The notes under the pieces: model-generated | Told to the model about the DNA's origin: nothing | The model's database searches: none | Seen by the model: only the letters and a program-made list of their open reading frames with translations | Source of the DNA: a virus | DNA length: 25,828 nucleotides | Direction: 5' to 3' (one strand) | Virus record (IMG/VR): IMGVR_UViG_3300020430_000083 | Location: 1-25,828 of that record | Shown: positions 6,428-12,176 of the stretch, piece after piece | How positions within the stretch are numbered: position 1 is the stretch's first letter | Layout of the letters: every line of letters begins with the position of its first letter | Program-made: the position numbers and the translations under genes

Positions 6428-6705
6428 TCCACCCATCCTTGTGTCTTTAACACCTGGTATTGGTGGAGGATCTTCATAACAATGGTGCTATAATCTTGCC
6501 GCCACTTGTCATCCTTAGTAAGAACATTTCCTTTTTTAATATTGAATAGAATAGTTGAGTGATCACGATGGAACACTTTACCTATTGTCACACTACTATC
6601 TAGTGTGATGTTGTGTGCTATGAAAATACCAATACATCTTTCATCTGCATACTCACGTCTGTTTGCTATCAATACCCTTGGCAGCAAGTCATAGTGCTTA
6701 CACAC
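6424..6705 (-). CDS. DnaA domain IV-like DNA-binding protein (start uncertain)
   Basis: The frame contains SEVCKHYDLLPRVLIANRRE, then YADERCIGIFIAH and GKVFHRDHSTILFNIKKGN. The (R/K)xFxxRDHSTI motif and the spacing from the basic helix are those of DnaA domain IV, which reads DnaA boxes. There is no AAA+ domain: this is a stand-alone origin-binding module. The only ATG (6846) would overlap the DUF1064 gene by 130 bases and has a poor ribosome site; GTG 6705 lies just after that gene's stop but trims the first helix. I list the GTG start with low certainty. A non-standard start near 6727 or a frameshift from the upstream gene are alternatives. Downstream the methyltransferase overlaps by ATGA. 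Confidence 0.7.
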   Translation of the reverse strand: MCKHYDLLPRVLIANRREYADERCIGIFIAHNITLDSSVTIGKVFHRDHSTILFNIKKGNVLTKDDKWRQDYSTIVMKILHQYQVLKTQGWVE

Positions 6706-6716
6706 TTCAGATAGAA

Positions 6717-7082
6717 CTACCTTAGTCGGTATGTTCCCGGTGATATTTCCACAATCAGGGTGCCAGGATACGACGCTTCTACTAGTTTTTTCTTTAGCTT
6801 GTAGACAGCTGTCCTGAATCCCTTTACGTCTTCCACTACTGTGCATCCTACTTGACCATCCTTTCCAATCTTTTCTTTATCAATGTATCTAAAGTCTGCT
6901 TCATACCTGCAGATCTTCTTACCATTGATAATGATTTCATATCGTGGGTGGACTTCCAGGTTGCTTATCTTCCCGGCAGTTAGCAGTGGCTTGAGTACAT
7001 ATTGATAGTGGTTGGCTTCAGCCAAGCTATCAAACTTGTGTCCATCTACTTCTGTTTTCTTGTTCCTATATTTACTAGGCAT
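6717..7082 (-). CDS. DUF1064 family phage nuclease (Holliday-junction resolvase-like)
   Basis: The 121-aa protein begins MPSKYRNKKTEVDGHKFDSL and matches the DUF1064 (PF06356) layout: E22 in AEANHYQ, PRYEI strand (47-51), YEADFRY (60-66) and VVEDVKGFRTAVYKLKKKL (82-100). The E...D...ExK arrangement is that of the PD-(D/E)xK nuclease core used by phage junction resolvases and T7 endonuclease I-like enzymes. Length is typical. It likely trims branched DNA during replication or before packaging. GGAG precedes ATG 7082, and this is the first gene of the left operon, divergent from the plus-strand block, so its promoter should lie in 7083-7135, where I cannot define clear boxes. Confidence 0.82.
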   Translation of the reverse strand: MPSKYRNKKTEVDGHKFDSLAEANHYQYVLKPLLTAGKISNLEVHPRYEIIINGKKICRYEADFRYIDKEKIGKDGQVGCTVVEDVKGFRTAVYKLKKKLVEASYPGTLIVEISPGTYRLR

Positions 7083-7135
7083 CCTTTACTCCACGCTATT
7101 AACTGAACCATATCAGATAAAAATTTTATGAAAAG

Positions 7136-7178
7136 CAGAGCAAACAAATTTATTTACCCCTTGCAATCAGAGCAAACA
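7136..7178. repeat. Direct repeat CAGAGCAAACA in the divergent control region
   Basis: The 11-mer CAGAGCAAACA occurs at 7136-7146 and 7168-7178, start to start 32 bases (about three helical turns). The second copy lies between the -35 and -10 of the plus promoter proposed here, and the first lies just upstream. That geometry suits a repressor or activator pair controlling the divergent operons (inference). Confidence 0.5.
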
Positions 7179-7189
7179 CAGATTAAATT
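7161..7189 (+). promoter_or_regulatory. Sigma70-like promoter for the plus-strand block
   Basis: TTGCAA (7161-7166) and TAAATT (7184-7189) are separated by 17 bases and lie 31 bases before ATG 7221. Each box matches consensus at four of six positions or better. A strong ribosome site AAGGAGG follows at 7209-7215. This would be a host-read early promoter. Not proven; other AT-rich hexamers exist nearby. Confidence 0.45.
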
Positions 7190-7220
7190 ACTAGTATGTG
7201 TTATGAAAAAGGAGGTACTT

Positions 7221-7763
7221 ATGTACAAATTCACATTTAAAAACGGTGACGAACTAGAACTTAAAGGCTTTAAGCATGCACAGTTTGCGTCACAAGAAAC
7301 CCATTGCTTTGAAGCTAGTGTCTACTTCAATGGCAAGAAGATTGGTGTTGTATCTAATGAAGGTCATGGTGGGTGTGATGATTTCACACCTAGTGGTGGC
7401 ATAGATATGTGGAAGTCTACCAACACATTGTGGGAAAGACTTTCTGAAAAGTTAGAAGAAGAACACCCTAAATATTATTGTGATTTCTTGAAGAAAGAAA
7501 CCACTAGATCTATGGAAGGTTGGGTCTGTACCCAAGTCAACAATTGGTTGGCACATAGGGATTTCAAAAAGTATATGAAGTCCAAGGTTGTGTTCACAGA
7601 TCCAACATCAGATGATCCAAAGGCCATCAGATACTTATCCTTCAAGGGTGTAAGGTCAATCACTAAAGCACACATTGACCACATCATTGCCAAGTATCCT
7701 AAGTACAATGTCTTAAATGTAATGCCACAAGAAGAAGCACTAGCACTTTGGATGGCACACTAA
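7221..7763 (+). CDS. Conserved phage hypothetical protein, 180 aa
   Basis: ATG 7221 is chosen because AAGGAGG lies five bases upstream; the frame is open to 7128 but that part is promoter-like. The N-terminus MYKFTFKNGDELELKGFKHA leads into FASQETHCFEASVYFNGKKIGVVSNEGHGGCDDF (residues about 24-57), a block I recognise from phage hypothetical proteins (FASEET..F.A.vy.dGk..g...N.GhGG). The rest is helical and charged with a C-terminal VMPQEEALALWMAH. Function unknown. It is first in the early block and probably expressed early. The gene ends in five tandem TAA triplets (7761-7775). Confidence 0.75.
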   Translation: MYKFTFKNGDELELKGFKHAQFASQETHCFEASVYFNGKKIGVVSNEGHGGCDDFTPSGGIDMWKSTNTLWERLSEKLEEEHPKYYCDFLKKETTRSMEGWVCTQVNNWLAHRDFKKYMKSKVVFTDPTSDDPKAIRYLSFKGVRSITKAHIDHIIAKYPKYNVLNVMPQEEALALWMAH

Positions 7764-7782
7764 TAATAATAATAAAAATGGT

Positions 7783-7802
7783 GGGGTGGCTAGTGCCACC
7801 CC
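7783..7802. terminator. Strong GC hairpin after the first early gene
   Basis: Perfect eight-base stem GGGGTGGC / GCCACCCC with loop TAGT, extendable by a T-A and a G-T pair. On the plus strand it is followed only by ATAGTTTATG, a weak U tract; on the minus strand the downstream side is T-rich (ATTTTTATTATT). It may be a leaky or bidirectional terminator or a transcript-stability hairpin between the first gene and the recombinase gene. Confidence 0.5.
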
Positions 7803-7827
7803 ATAGTTTATGGGAAAGGGAATTATA

Positions 7828-8520
7828 ATGAACAAGGTAGCTTATGGATTGGTAAGGGTATCAACCCACAAACAAGATGTGGAACATCAGATACAGAAGA
7901 TAAGGGAACACTATCCTAATGTAAAGGACTTCTTCATAGAAGAAGGGGTAAGTGGAAAGCTAACAAGATCTGACAGACCTATCTTCCAACAAGCTATTGC
8001 TACTTGTAAGAAAGAAAAGGCAACACTTGTTGTCACCAAGTTAGATAGACTAGGCAGAAATGCTAGTGACATATTAGATTTTTTTCAGAATGAAATTCAA
8101 AAAGGTAGGGTTGATGTAGAAGTTATAGGTTGTCCATTAGACCCTATGACTACACCAATTATGGTGGGTGTAAGTAGTGTTGAAAGGTATCTGATTTCAG
8201 AAAGAACTAAGGATGCCTTGGCTAACATCAACAAAGAAATAAAAGACAAAGGATTCTATATGACCAAGGATGGTAGGAAGATTACCACACTTGGATCACC
8301 AAAGAATTTGTCCAAGGCTAGTGCCAAAGGTCTAGTCACAAGAAGGGCAAAGGCAGACTTGTTTGCAGAAGCAAAGCTACCCCTGATAAAAAGCCTACAA
8401 GATAAGGGGATGTCACTTAGGGGTATAGCCACAAGGCTTAATGAACTAGGTGAAAGAACCATAAGGGGTAATGAATATTCTGCACAACAAGTAAAACTTA
8501 TACTTGATAGGTGTGCATAA
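7828..8520 (+). CDS. Small serine recombinase (resolvase/invertase family)
   Basis: The protein is 230 aa from ATG 7828 (AAAGGG seven bases upstream). The N-terminal catalytic domain has YGLVRVST with nucleophile S12 and R10, EEGVSGK (38-44), TKLDRLGRNASD (R74, R77) and VERYLISERTKDAL (R126 in the ERT motif), matching the resolvase family. After the long E helix comes TTLGSPKNL and a C-terminal helix-turn-helix SLQDKGMSLRGIATRLNELG. Such enzymes cut all four strands and invert, resolve or integrate DNA. I see no inverted-repeat crossover sites in the window. It could be the integrase of a temperate phage or an accessory recombinase. Confidence 0.92.
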   Translation: MNKVAYGLVRVSTHKQDVEHQIQKIREHYPNVKDFFIEEGVSGKLTRSDRPIFQQAIATCKKEKATLVVTKLDRLGRNASDILDFFQNEIQKGRVDVEVIGCPLDPMTTPIMVGVSSVERYLISERTKDALANINKEIKDKGFYMTKDGRKITTLGSPKNLSKASAKGLVTRRAKADLFAEAKLPLIKSLQDKGMSLRGIATRLNELGERTIRGNEYSAQQVKLILDRCA

Positions 8521-8711
8521 TGATTATCAATGTGTCTACAGATTTCATAGATGGCTACAAATCTGCCATCCAAGATGCAAAGGATGGTGGGTTGTATGAC
8601 CTAGCAAATGCTTTGCTTATGTTTGAACTTGATCCACCTGATAGTGAAACCCAAAGGGGTTATCATTATGGTGTGAAGATTATGTACAACAAACAAAAAG
8701 AAAGGGGGTGA
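8520..8711 (+). CDS. Small phage protein, 63 aa
   Basis: ATG 8520 overlaps the recombinase stop by one base (TAATG), with AGGTG seven bases upstream; a longer start at 8511 is less likely. The protein reads MIINVSTDFIDGYKSAIQDA, then GGLYDLANALLMFELDPPDS and a basic tail MYNKQKERG. It appears mostly helical and acidic with no recognised domain. The reading frame ends at TGA right after GGGGG; the frame +1 from here is open and encodes a membrane segment (next feature), so either a programmed shift or simple adjacency is possible. Confidence 0.62.
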   Translation: MIINVSTDFIDGYKSAIQDAKDGGLYDLANALLMFELDPPDSETQRGYHYGVKIMYNKQKERG

Positions 8712-8715
8712 TTTT

Positions 8716-8874
8716 ATCCTAGAAATTTTCAAGTTTGTAGGTGGTGTCCTATTGGGCATCATCTTCTTGGTGTTTGTGTGGGCATCCTTTTGGATTGGAT
8801 GTGCATTAGATGATGTCTGCTATGAACAAAACACAAACCCACATTATTATATAGAAGGGAAAGCTAATGGCTAA
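8716..8874 (+). CDS. Putative single-span membrane protein, non-AUG start or frameshift product
   Basis: A frame open from 8677 to the TAA at 8872-8874 encodes ILEIFKFVGGVLLGIIFLVF, then VWASFWIGCALDDVCYEQNT and a tail ending YIEGKANG: a clear transmembrane helix with two cysteines after it. No ATG or GTG start exists in frame before the helix. A strong AAAGGGGGTG site (8701-8710) sits seven bases before an ATC at 8716; TTG 8752 is the first ordinary alternative. The frame is also what results if a ribosome shifts +1 at the stop of the previous gene. It ends eight bases inside the exonuclease gene. The protein-like composition and tiling support it; the start is uncertain. Confidence 0.48.
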   Translation: MLEIFKFVGGVLLGIIFLVFVWASFWIGCALDDVCYEQNTNPHYYIEGKANG

Positions 8875-9808
8875 ACATACCATTACAGGAAAGGAACTAG
8901 GCACTTCTGAATTGCCGCCACTAGTTCTTAAGAAGACAGCATTTCAAACAAGGCAACAAGTTTGGGATAGGCAATTCAAAGCTAGTAGGGGTGTGGAATC
9001 TATTGAACATATCAGGAATCAATCTGCATTAGATAGGGGAAACTTCCTACAAGATGGGGTGGCGGCTTGGGCAATGTATGAATTGCAAAAGAAAACTTCA
9101 GCCACCCTATCACAATTCGAACCAAGGGATGCCTTTAGAATTAAAGAACTAAAGCTAGGTGCTACCCTTGATAATGTACTTACCATTGAGAATGGAATCT
9201 TGGAATTAGAATATGATGGATTCACCTATGAATTTTCAGGTGATGTGAATCACGAAACCAAGACAGACTTCTATCACAATGGTGTGCCCAAAGCTGATTG
9301 GATTATTCAATGCAATGGACAGATGATGTGTAGTGGTATTGATCAATCTATCATTAGTGTCTTGGCACAAGATGGTAAGCTACATCTATACCCTTGCAGA
9401 ATAGATAAAGAATTGTGTGATGTTATTGCACAGATCTGTTCTGATTTTTGGGAAAGGATAGACAAGGAAGAAAACTATCCTGACCTAGTGGAAGAATCTG
9501 CAAAAGAATTTGTGGATCTTTCACAACACCTTCACAAAACCAACAAGGATCTTGATGGTATGTGTGCAGATCTGAAACATCTGCGTGCAGAAGCCAATGC
9601 TTTTAGTAAGAAGGCAAAGGAAGTGCAAGGTGAAATAGTAGGTGTGATGGACAAGCTAGGTATCACACATGGCATGACCAACACCTTTGAAATTGTATCT
9701 GAACTAGTGTCCAAGCCTAAGAAAAAATATGTGGATACAGGACAGACACAAGAATCTATTAACTTTAAACTAAAGGAAAGGAAAGAAGATGGGAACGCAG
9801 ATAATTAA
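8867..9808 (+). CDS. YqaJ-type phage recombination exonuclease
   Basis: The 313-aa protein has a PD-(D/E)xK nuclease layout: LDRGNFLQDGVAAWAMYE (helix with the family's R-G), GATLDNV with D102, then EFSGDVNHETKTDF with E130 and K132, and DWIIQCNGQMMCSGIDQSII (Q148, Q152), followed by LHLYPCRID and a helix SDFWERIDK. This matches YqaJ/lambda-exonuclease-like enzymes that resect double-stranded ends for annealing recombination. Residues about 210-265 are a charged coiled-coil-like region. The next gene encodes a RecT-type annealing partner, overlapping by 20 bases, which strengthens the call. ATG 8867 follows AGAAGGGAAAG. Confidence 0.84.
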   Translation: MAKHTITGKELGTSELPPLVLKKTAFQTRQQVWDRQFKASRGVESIEHIRNQSALDRGNFLQDGVAAWAMYELQKKTSATLSQFEPRDAFRIKELKLGATLDNVLTIENGILELEYDGFTYEFSGDVNHETKTDFYHNGVPKADWIIQCNGQMMCSGIDQSIISVLAQDGKLHLYPCRIDKELCDVIAQICSDFWERIDKEENYPDLVEESAKEFVDLSQHLHKTNKDLDGMCADLKHLRAEANAFSKKAKEVQGEIVGVMDKLGITHGMTNTFEIVSELVSKPKKKYVDTGQTQESINFKLKERKEDGNADN

Positions 9809-10790
9809 ACCCACTAATCTTACAGAGCTTATGGAATTTTCCCAAGCTCTTGCTAAGTCAGGGTTAGTTCCTAATGATTACCAAGGTAAGCCAAACAATA
9901 TTGTAGTGGCATTACAATGGGGATCTGAAATAGGACTAGCACCTATGCAGGCATTGCAGAATATTTCTGTCATCAATGGTAGGGCAGCTGTGTGGGGTGA
10001 TTCAATGTTAGCATTGGTCACATCACACAAAGATTTTGCAGGCATACAAGAAACCTTTGAAGGTGAGACAGCTGTTTGCATTGTCAAAAGGATGTTGAAG
10101 ACTGGTGAAGTACAAGAAACCAGGGGTGAGTTCAGCATTGATATGGCAAAGAAGGCAGGTCTATGGGGAAGGAAAGGACCGTGGACTAGCTATCCTAATA
10201 GGATGTTGCAGATGCGGGCACGTGGTTTTGCTTTGCGTGATGCCTTCCCGGATGCACTCAAAGGTTCTATGTCTGTAGAAGAAGTCAATGACACACCACC
10301 CCAAGAAACACCACCCCATACAGAAGCAGACAAGGTGGTCAACATAGGTGATGTAGGGTCAAGTGCCAAAGAAATTGTTAAGGCTGTCAAGGAAGCAGAT
10401 AAGCCTAGCAATGACGCAGAGCAGTTAGGCCAAGGCGAAGTTGTGGTGTCACCTACTGAACAAGAGGTGAGCGAAACAGAAGCATCAGAAATTATGCTAC
10501 ATATTCCTAGATGTGCGCCTGAATCTTTTGCAGATATGGAAGGGTATTGCAAAAGATACTATGCTTTGCAACAAGCTGTTGTTGATTCTACCAAGATAGA
10601 ACCAAGGGATAAGATGACTAAGTTAAGGGAACTTGAAGAACAAAATATCAAGACCCTTGAATCAGATCCTAAAGGTGTTGAACTTCTTGATAGAAGAATC
10701 AAGTTAAACAAATACCTTGGTGCGGCAGAACATCATCAAGATGAATCTGCTACTGCAATGAAAGAATGTTTAGGTGAAGCCAATGAATAA
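9789..10790 (+). CDS. recT: RecT-family single-strand annealing protein
   Basis: The 333-aa protein has the RecT core in residues 1-165: ELMEFSQALAKSGLVPNDYQ, NIVVALQWGSEIGLAPMQALQNISVINGRAAVWGDSMLALV, a middle block ending FSIDMAKKAGL, then GPWTSYPNRMLQMRARGFALRDAFPDALKG. The 'G.e.Gl.pmqALqnI.viNGk..l.gd...alv' signature and the YP.RM...RA..falrd ending are typical. It anneals complementary single strands made by the exonuclease. Residues about 170-235 are a disordered acidic linker and the last 100 residues form an extra helical region (PRCAPESFADMEGYCKRYY...). ATG 9789 is preceded by AAAGGAAAG. Confidence 0.88.
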   Translation: MGTQIIKPTNLTELMEFSQALAKSGLVPNDYQGKPNNIVVALQWGSEIGLAPMQALQNISVINGRAAVWGDSMLALVTSHKDFAGIQETFEGETAVCIVKRMLKTGEVQETRGEFSIDMAKKAGLWGRKGPWTSYPNRMLQMRARGFALRDAFPDALKGSMSVEEVNDTPPQETPPHTEADKVVNIGDVGSSAKEIVKAVKEADKPSNDAEQLGQGEVVVSPTEQEVSETEASEIMLHIPRCAPESFADMEGYCKRYYALQQAVVDSTKIEPRDKMTKLRELEEQNIKTLESDPKGVELLDRRIKLNKYLGAAEHHQDESATAMKECLGEANE

Positions 10791-11022
10791 AGCAGGACTT
10801 ACACCAAGACAAAAGGATGTGCTTGGATTCCTTCAGTTGTACTTCAACGAGTATGGAATCTTTCCAAGCCATAGGGAAATAGCAAATGGTAAGATAGAAG
10901 GTAAGCAAGTAATCACTAAGGTTGCAGCTTCTTCTACTATCAAAGATACCTTGGACAGAATAGAAAGACGTGGGCACATAAGAAAGAACCCACATATGCC
11001 AAGGGGATTGGAGTTGCTATGA
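10783..11022 (+). CDS. LexA-type winged-helix DNA-binding protein without peptidase domain
   Basis: ATG 10783 (AGGTGA five bases upstream) lies inside the recT stop; a GTG nine bases earlier is an alternative. The 79-aa protein reads MNKAGLTPRQKDVLGFLQLYF, then EYGIFPSHREIA, an insertion, and STIKDTLDRIERRGHIRKNP ending RGLELL. This is the N-terminal domain of LexA: LT.rQ..vl.fi..y....G..Ps..EIa..., S...i...l..L...G.I.r.....R.i.l. The C-terminal self-cleavage domain is absent, so it would not respond to RecA by cleavage. It may act as a regulator of early or late genes. It ends in ATGA overlap with the next gene. Confidence 0.78.
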   Translation: MNKAGLTPRQKDVLGFLQLYFNEYGIFPSHREIANGKIEGKQVITKVAASSTIKDTLDRIERRGHIRKNPHMPRGLELL

Positions 11023-11201
11023 GTATGGAAGAAGCAATCCACTTCGATAAAGAAAAAGCAGAAGCGTTTAGGGATGAATACATCAAGGCTATGACACATG
11101 GCAAGGACACCTTTATCTTTGAAGGCAAAGGAATCTTTACAGACTATGCCAAGTATATGTGTGAACACCTAACAAATGTAGGGTTACTACCTAAGAACTA
11201 G
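11019..11201 (+). CDS. Conserved small phage protein, 60 aa
   Basis: ATG 11019 overlaps the upstream stop as ATGA. The sequence MSMEEAIHFDKEKAEAFRDE continues YIKAMTHGKDTFIFEGKGIFTDYAKYMCEHL. The pattern 'F...k...f...Y..A...g.d.F.F.g....t.YAkYl.E.L' is one I associate with small conserved phage proteins of unknown role. Its TAG stop (11199-11201) is read on the other strand as the lysozyme stop (11198-11200). It is the last gene of the plus block and no terminator follows it. Confidence 0.72.
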   Translation: MSMEEAIHFDKEKAEAFRDEYIKAMTHGKDTFIFEGKGIFTDYAKYMCEHLTNVGLLPKN

Positions 11202-11644
11202 AGTTCTGCCCTAAAAATTTCTGCAATCCTATGGGCTCGCTGACCTACTTGGCGAGCCCATTTGCTATCTAGTGCTTCTGAATATGCACGCACACCATCA
11301 TCAGATTCAATAGCATCAAGCATGTTTTGGAATTGTAATAGCCGTGGCAGTCCAAGGTTGTAGCACATATTCAATAGTGCTTCTTGTACTTCTTCTTTCT
11401 TTTCTTCTATCCAAGGTAGGGATGTAGATAGTTCTTCCCACATATCCTTCAATGTATTCTGCAAAAGATACATAGCTTCATCTTCTGTTAGGCCACCACC
11501 CTGATCAGGATCTACAAGTTTACCATAACCAATTGTCCAATAGCCTAGATGATCCTTGTACAAAGTATGCTTACCATCATTGATAACTGCACCTTCATCC
11601 CGGACAATAGCTGCAAGCAGTCTGTCCTTATCTAGATGTTCCAT
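11198..11644 (-). CDS. Endolysin, GH24 lysozyme (T4-type muramidase)
   Basis: The 148-aa enzyme has the GH24 catalytic pattern: E17 in IVRDEG, then LYKDHLGYWTIGYGK with D31 and T37, the E/D/T triad, followed by the helical lobe with EEVQEALLNMCYNLGLPRLLQFQNML. Spacing E to D (14 residues) is longer than in T4 lysozyme (9), as in many phage GH24 enzymes. It cleaves the glycan strands of peptidoglycan at lysis. No signal peptide or SAR helix is visible at the N-terminus, so release should depend on the holin at 12177-12563. ATG 11644 overlaps the upstream stop by one base (TAATG). Confidence 0.92.
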   Translation of the reverse strand: MEHLDKDRLLAAIVRDEGAVINDGKHTLYKDHLGYWTIGYGKLVDPDQGGGLTEDEAMYLLQNTLKDMWEELSTSLPWIEEKKEEVQEALLNMCYNLGLPRLLQFQNMLDAIESDDGVRAYSEALDSKWARQVGQRAHRIAEIFRAEL

Positions 11645-11844
11645 TATGCAGACGCCTTCTTCTTCTTGCCATACTTCCGCTTCATCTTTTTTCTAAGTGC
11701 ATCCTTAGATGTCTTAGCAGATTGAACAAATGCTTTGTTGGTAGGCGCACCTTCTGCTCCCGGCTTCCTCATTTTTTCGCCGCTACCTTTTTTGATTCGC
11801 TCACGCTTGGCATGGATGTTGGCGTATAAACCCGGCTTTGCCAT
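11644..11844 (-). CDS. Basic KPGLYANIHAK protein with KYGKKK tail, 66 aa
   Basis: The N-terminus MAKPGLYANIHAKRERIKKG followed by SGEKMRKPGAEGAPT is a block I recognise from many phage genomes, especially marine ones, with no assigned function. The C-terminus ends LRKKMKRKYGKKKKASA, which matches the tails of the next two genes. Very lysine-rich with almost no acidic residues; it could bind DNA or RNA, or be carried in virions (inference). A GGAGG site encoded in the last codons of the upstream gene precedes ATG 11844. Confidence 0.75.
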   Translation of the reverse strand: MAKPGLYANIHAKRERIKKGSGEKMRKPGAEGAPTNKAFVQSAKTSKDALRKKMKRKYGKKKKASA

Positions 11845-11846
11845 AA

Positions 11847-12041
11847 CTATACCTCCTTCCTTTTACCATATTTCTTTTTTAATTTTTTTTGTAATGACTT
11901 TGGTAAATCACTTAAATGAAAAAGTGTTTTACTTTTGGATGTATGTGTTTTGCCTGAGTGTAAAGTTCCATCAGACATTTTGTGCATAGAACCTTTGTGT
12001 TCTTTTCCATCCTTTGTGAAATGCTTAACACCTTTAGCCAT
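11847..12041 (-). CDS. Basic MAKGVKHF-type protein with KYGKRK tail, 64 aa
   Basis: The protein starts MAKGVKHFTKDGKEHKGSMH and continues KMSDGTLHSGKTHT, a histidine/glycine/lysine-rich block known to me from phage small proteins (MAKGVKHF.rDG..hkG..HKm..G.lHtGk.Ht). It ends LQKKLKKKYGKRKEV. The His content could bind metal, but no clear site geometry is present. ATG 12041 overlaps the upstream stop by one base. Its last codons (AAG GAG GTA) double as the ribosome site for the following gene. Confidence 0.73.
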   Translation of the reverse strand: MAKGVKHFTKDGKEHKGSMHKMSDGTLHSGKTHTSKSKTLFHLSDLPKSLQKKLKKKYGKRKEV

Positions 12042-12163
12042 TAGTAGCTCGCCTTCTTCTTACCATATTTCTTTTTAAGTTTGTTTCTCATAGAAACTTT
12101 AGACATAGGTTTCTTAGCAGGTCTTCCTACCTTTGATCCATATGTTCCTTTACCCATTGGCAT
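12041..12163 (-). CDS. Tiny basic protein MPMGKGTYGSKVGRPAKK with KYGKKK tail, 40 aa
   Basis: Below the usual length cut-off but well framed: ATG 12163, stop TAA 12041-12043, one-base overlap with the next ATG. The start MPMGKGTYGSKVGRPAKK is a pattern I associate with tiny phage proteins. It contains GRPAKK (AT-hook-like) and ends MRNKLKKKYGKKKASY, sharing the tail with its two neighbours. A possible AGGGGG site (CAGCTATG context) lies upstream but is not strong. Function unknown; DNA-binding is plausible from composition. Confidence 0.68.
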   Translation of the reverse strand: MPMGKGTYGSKVGRPAKKPMSKVSMRNKLKKKYGKKKASY

Positions 12164-12176
12164 AGCTGCCCCCTTT

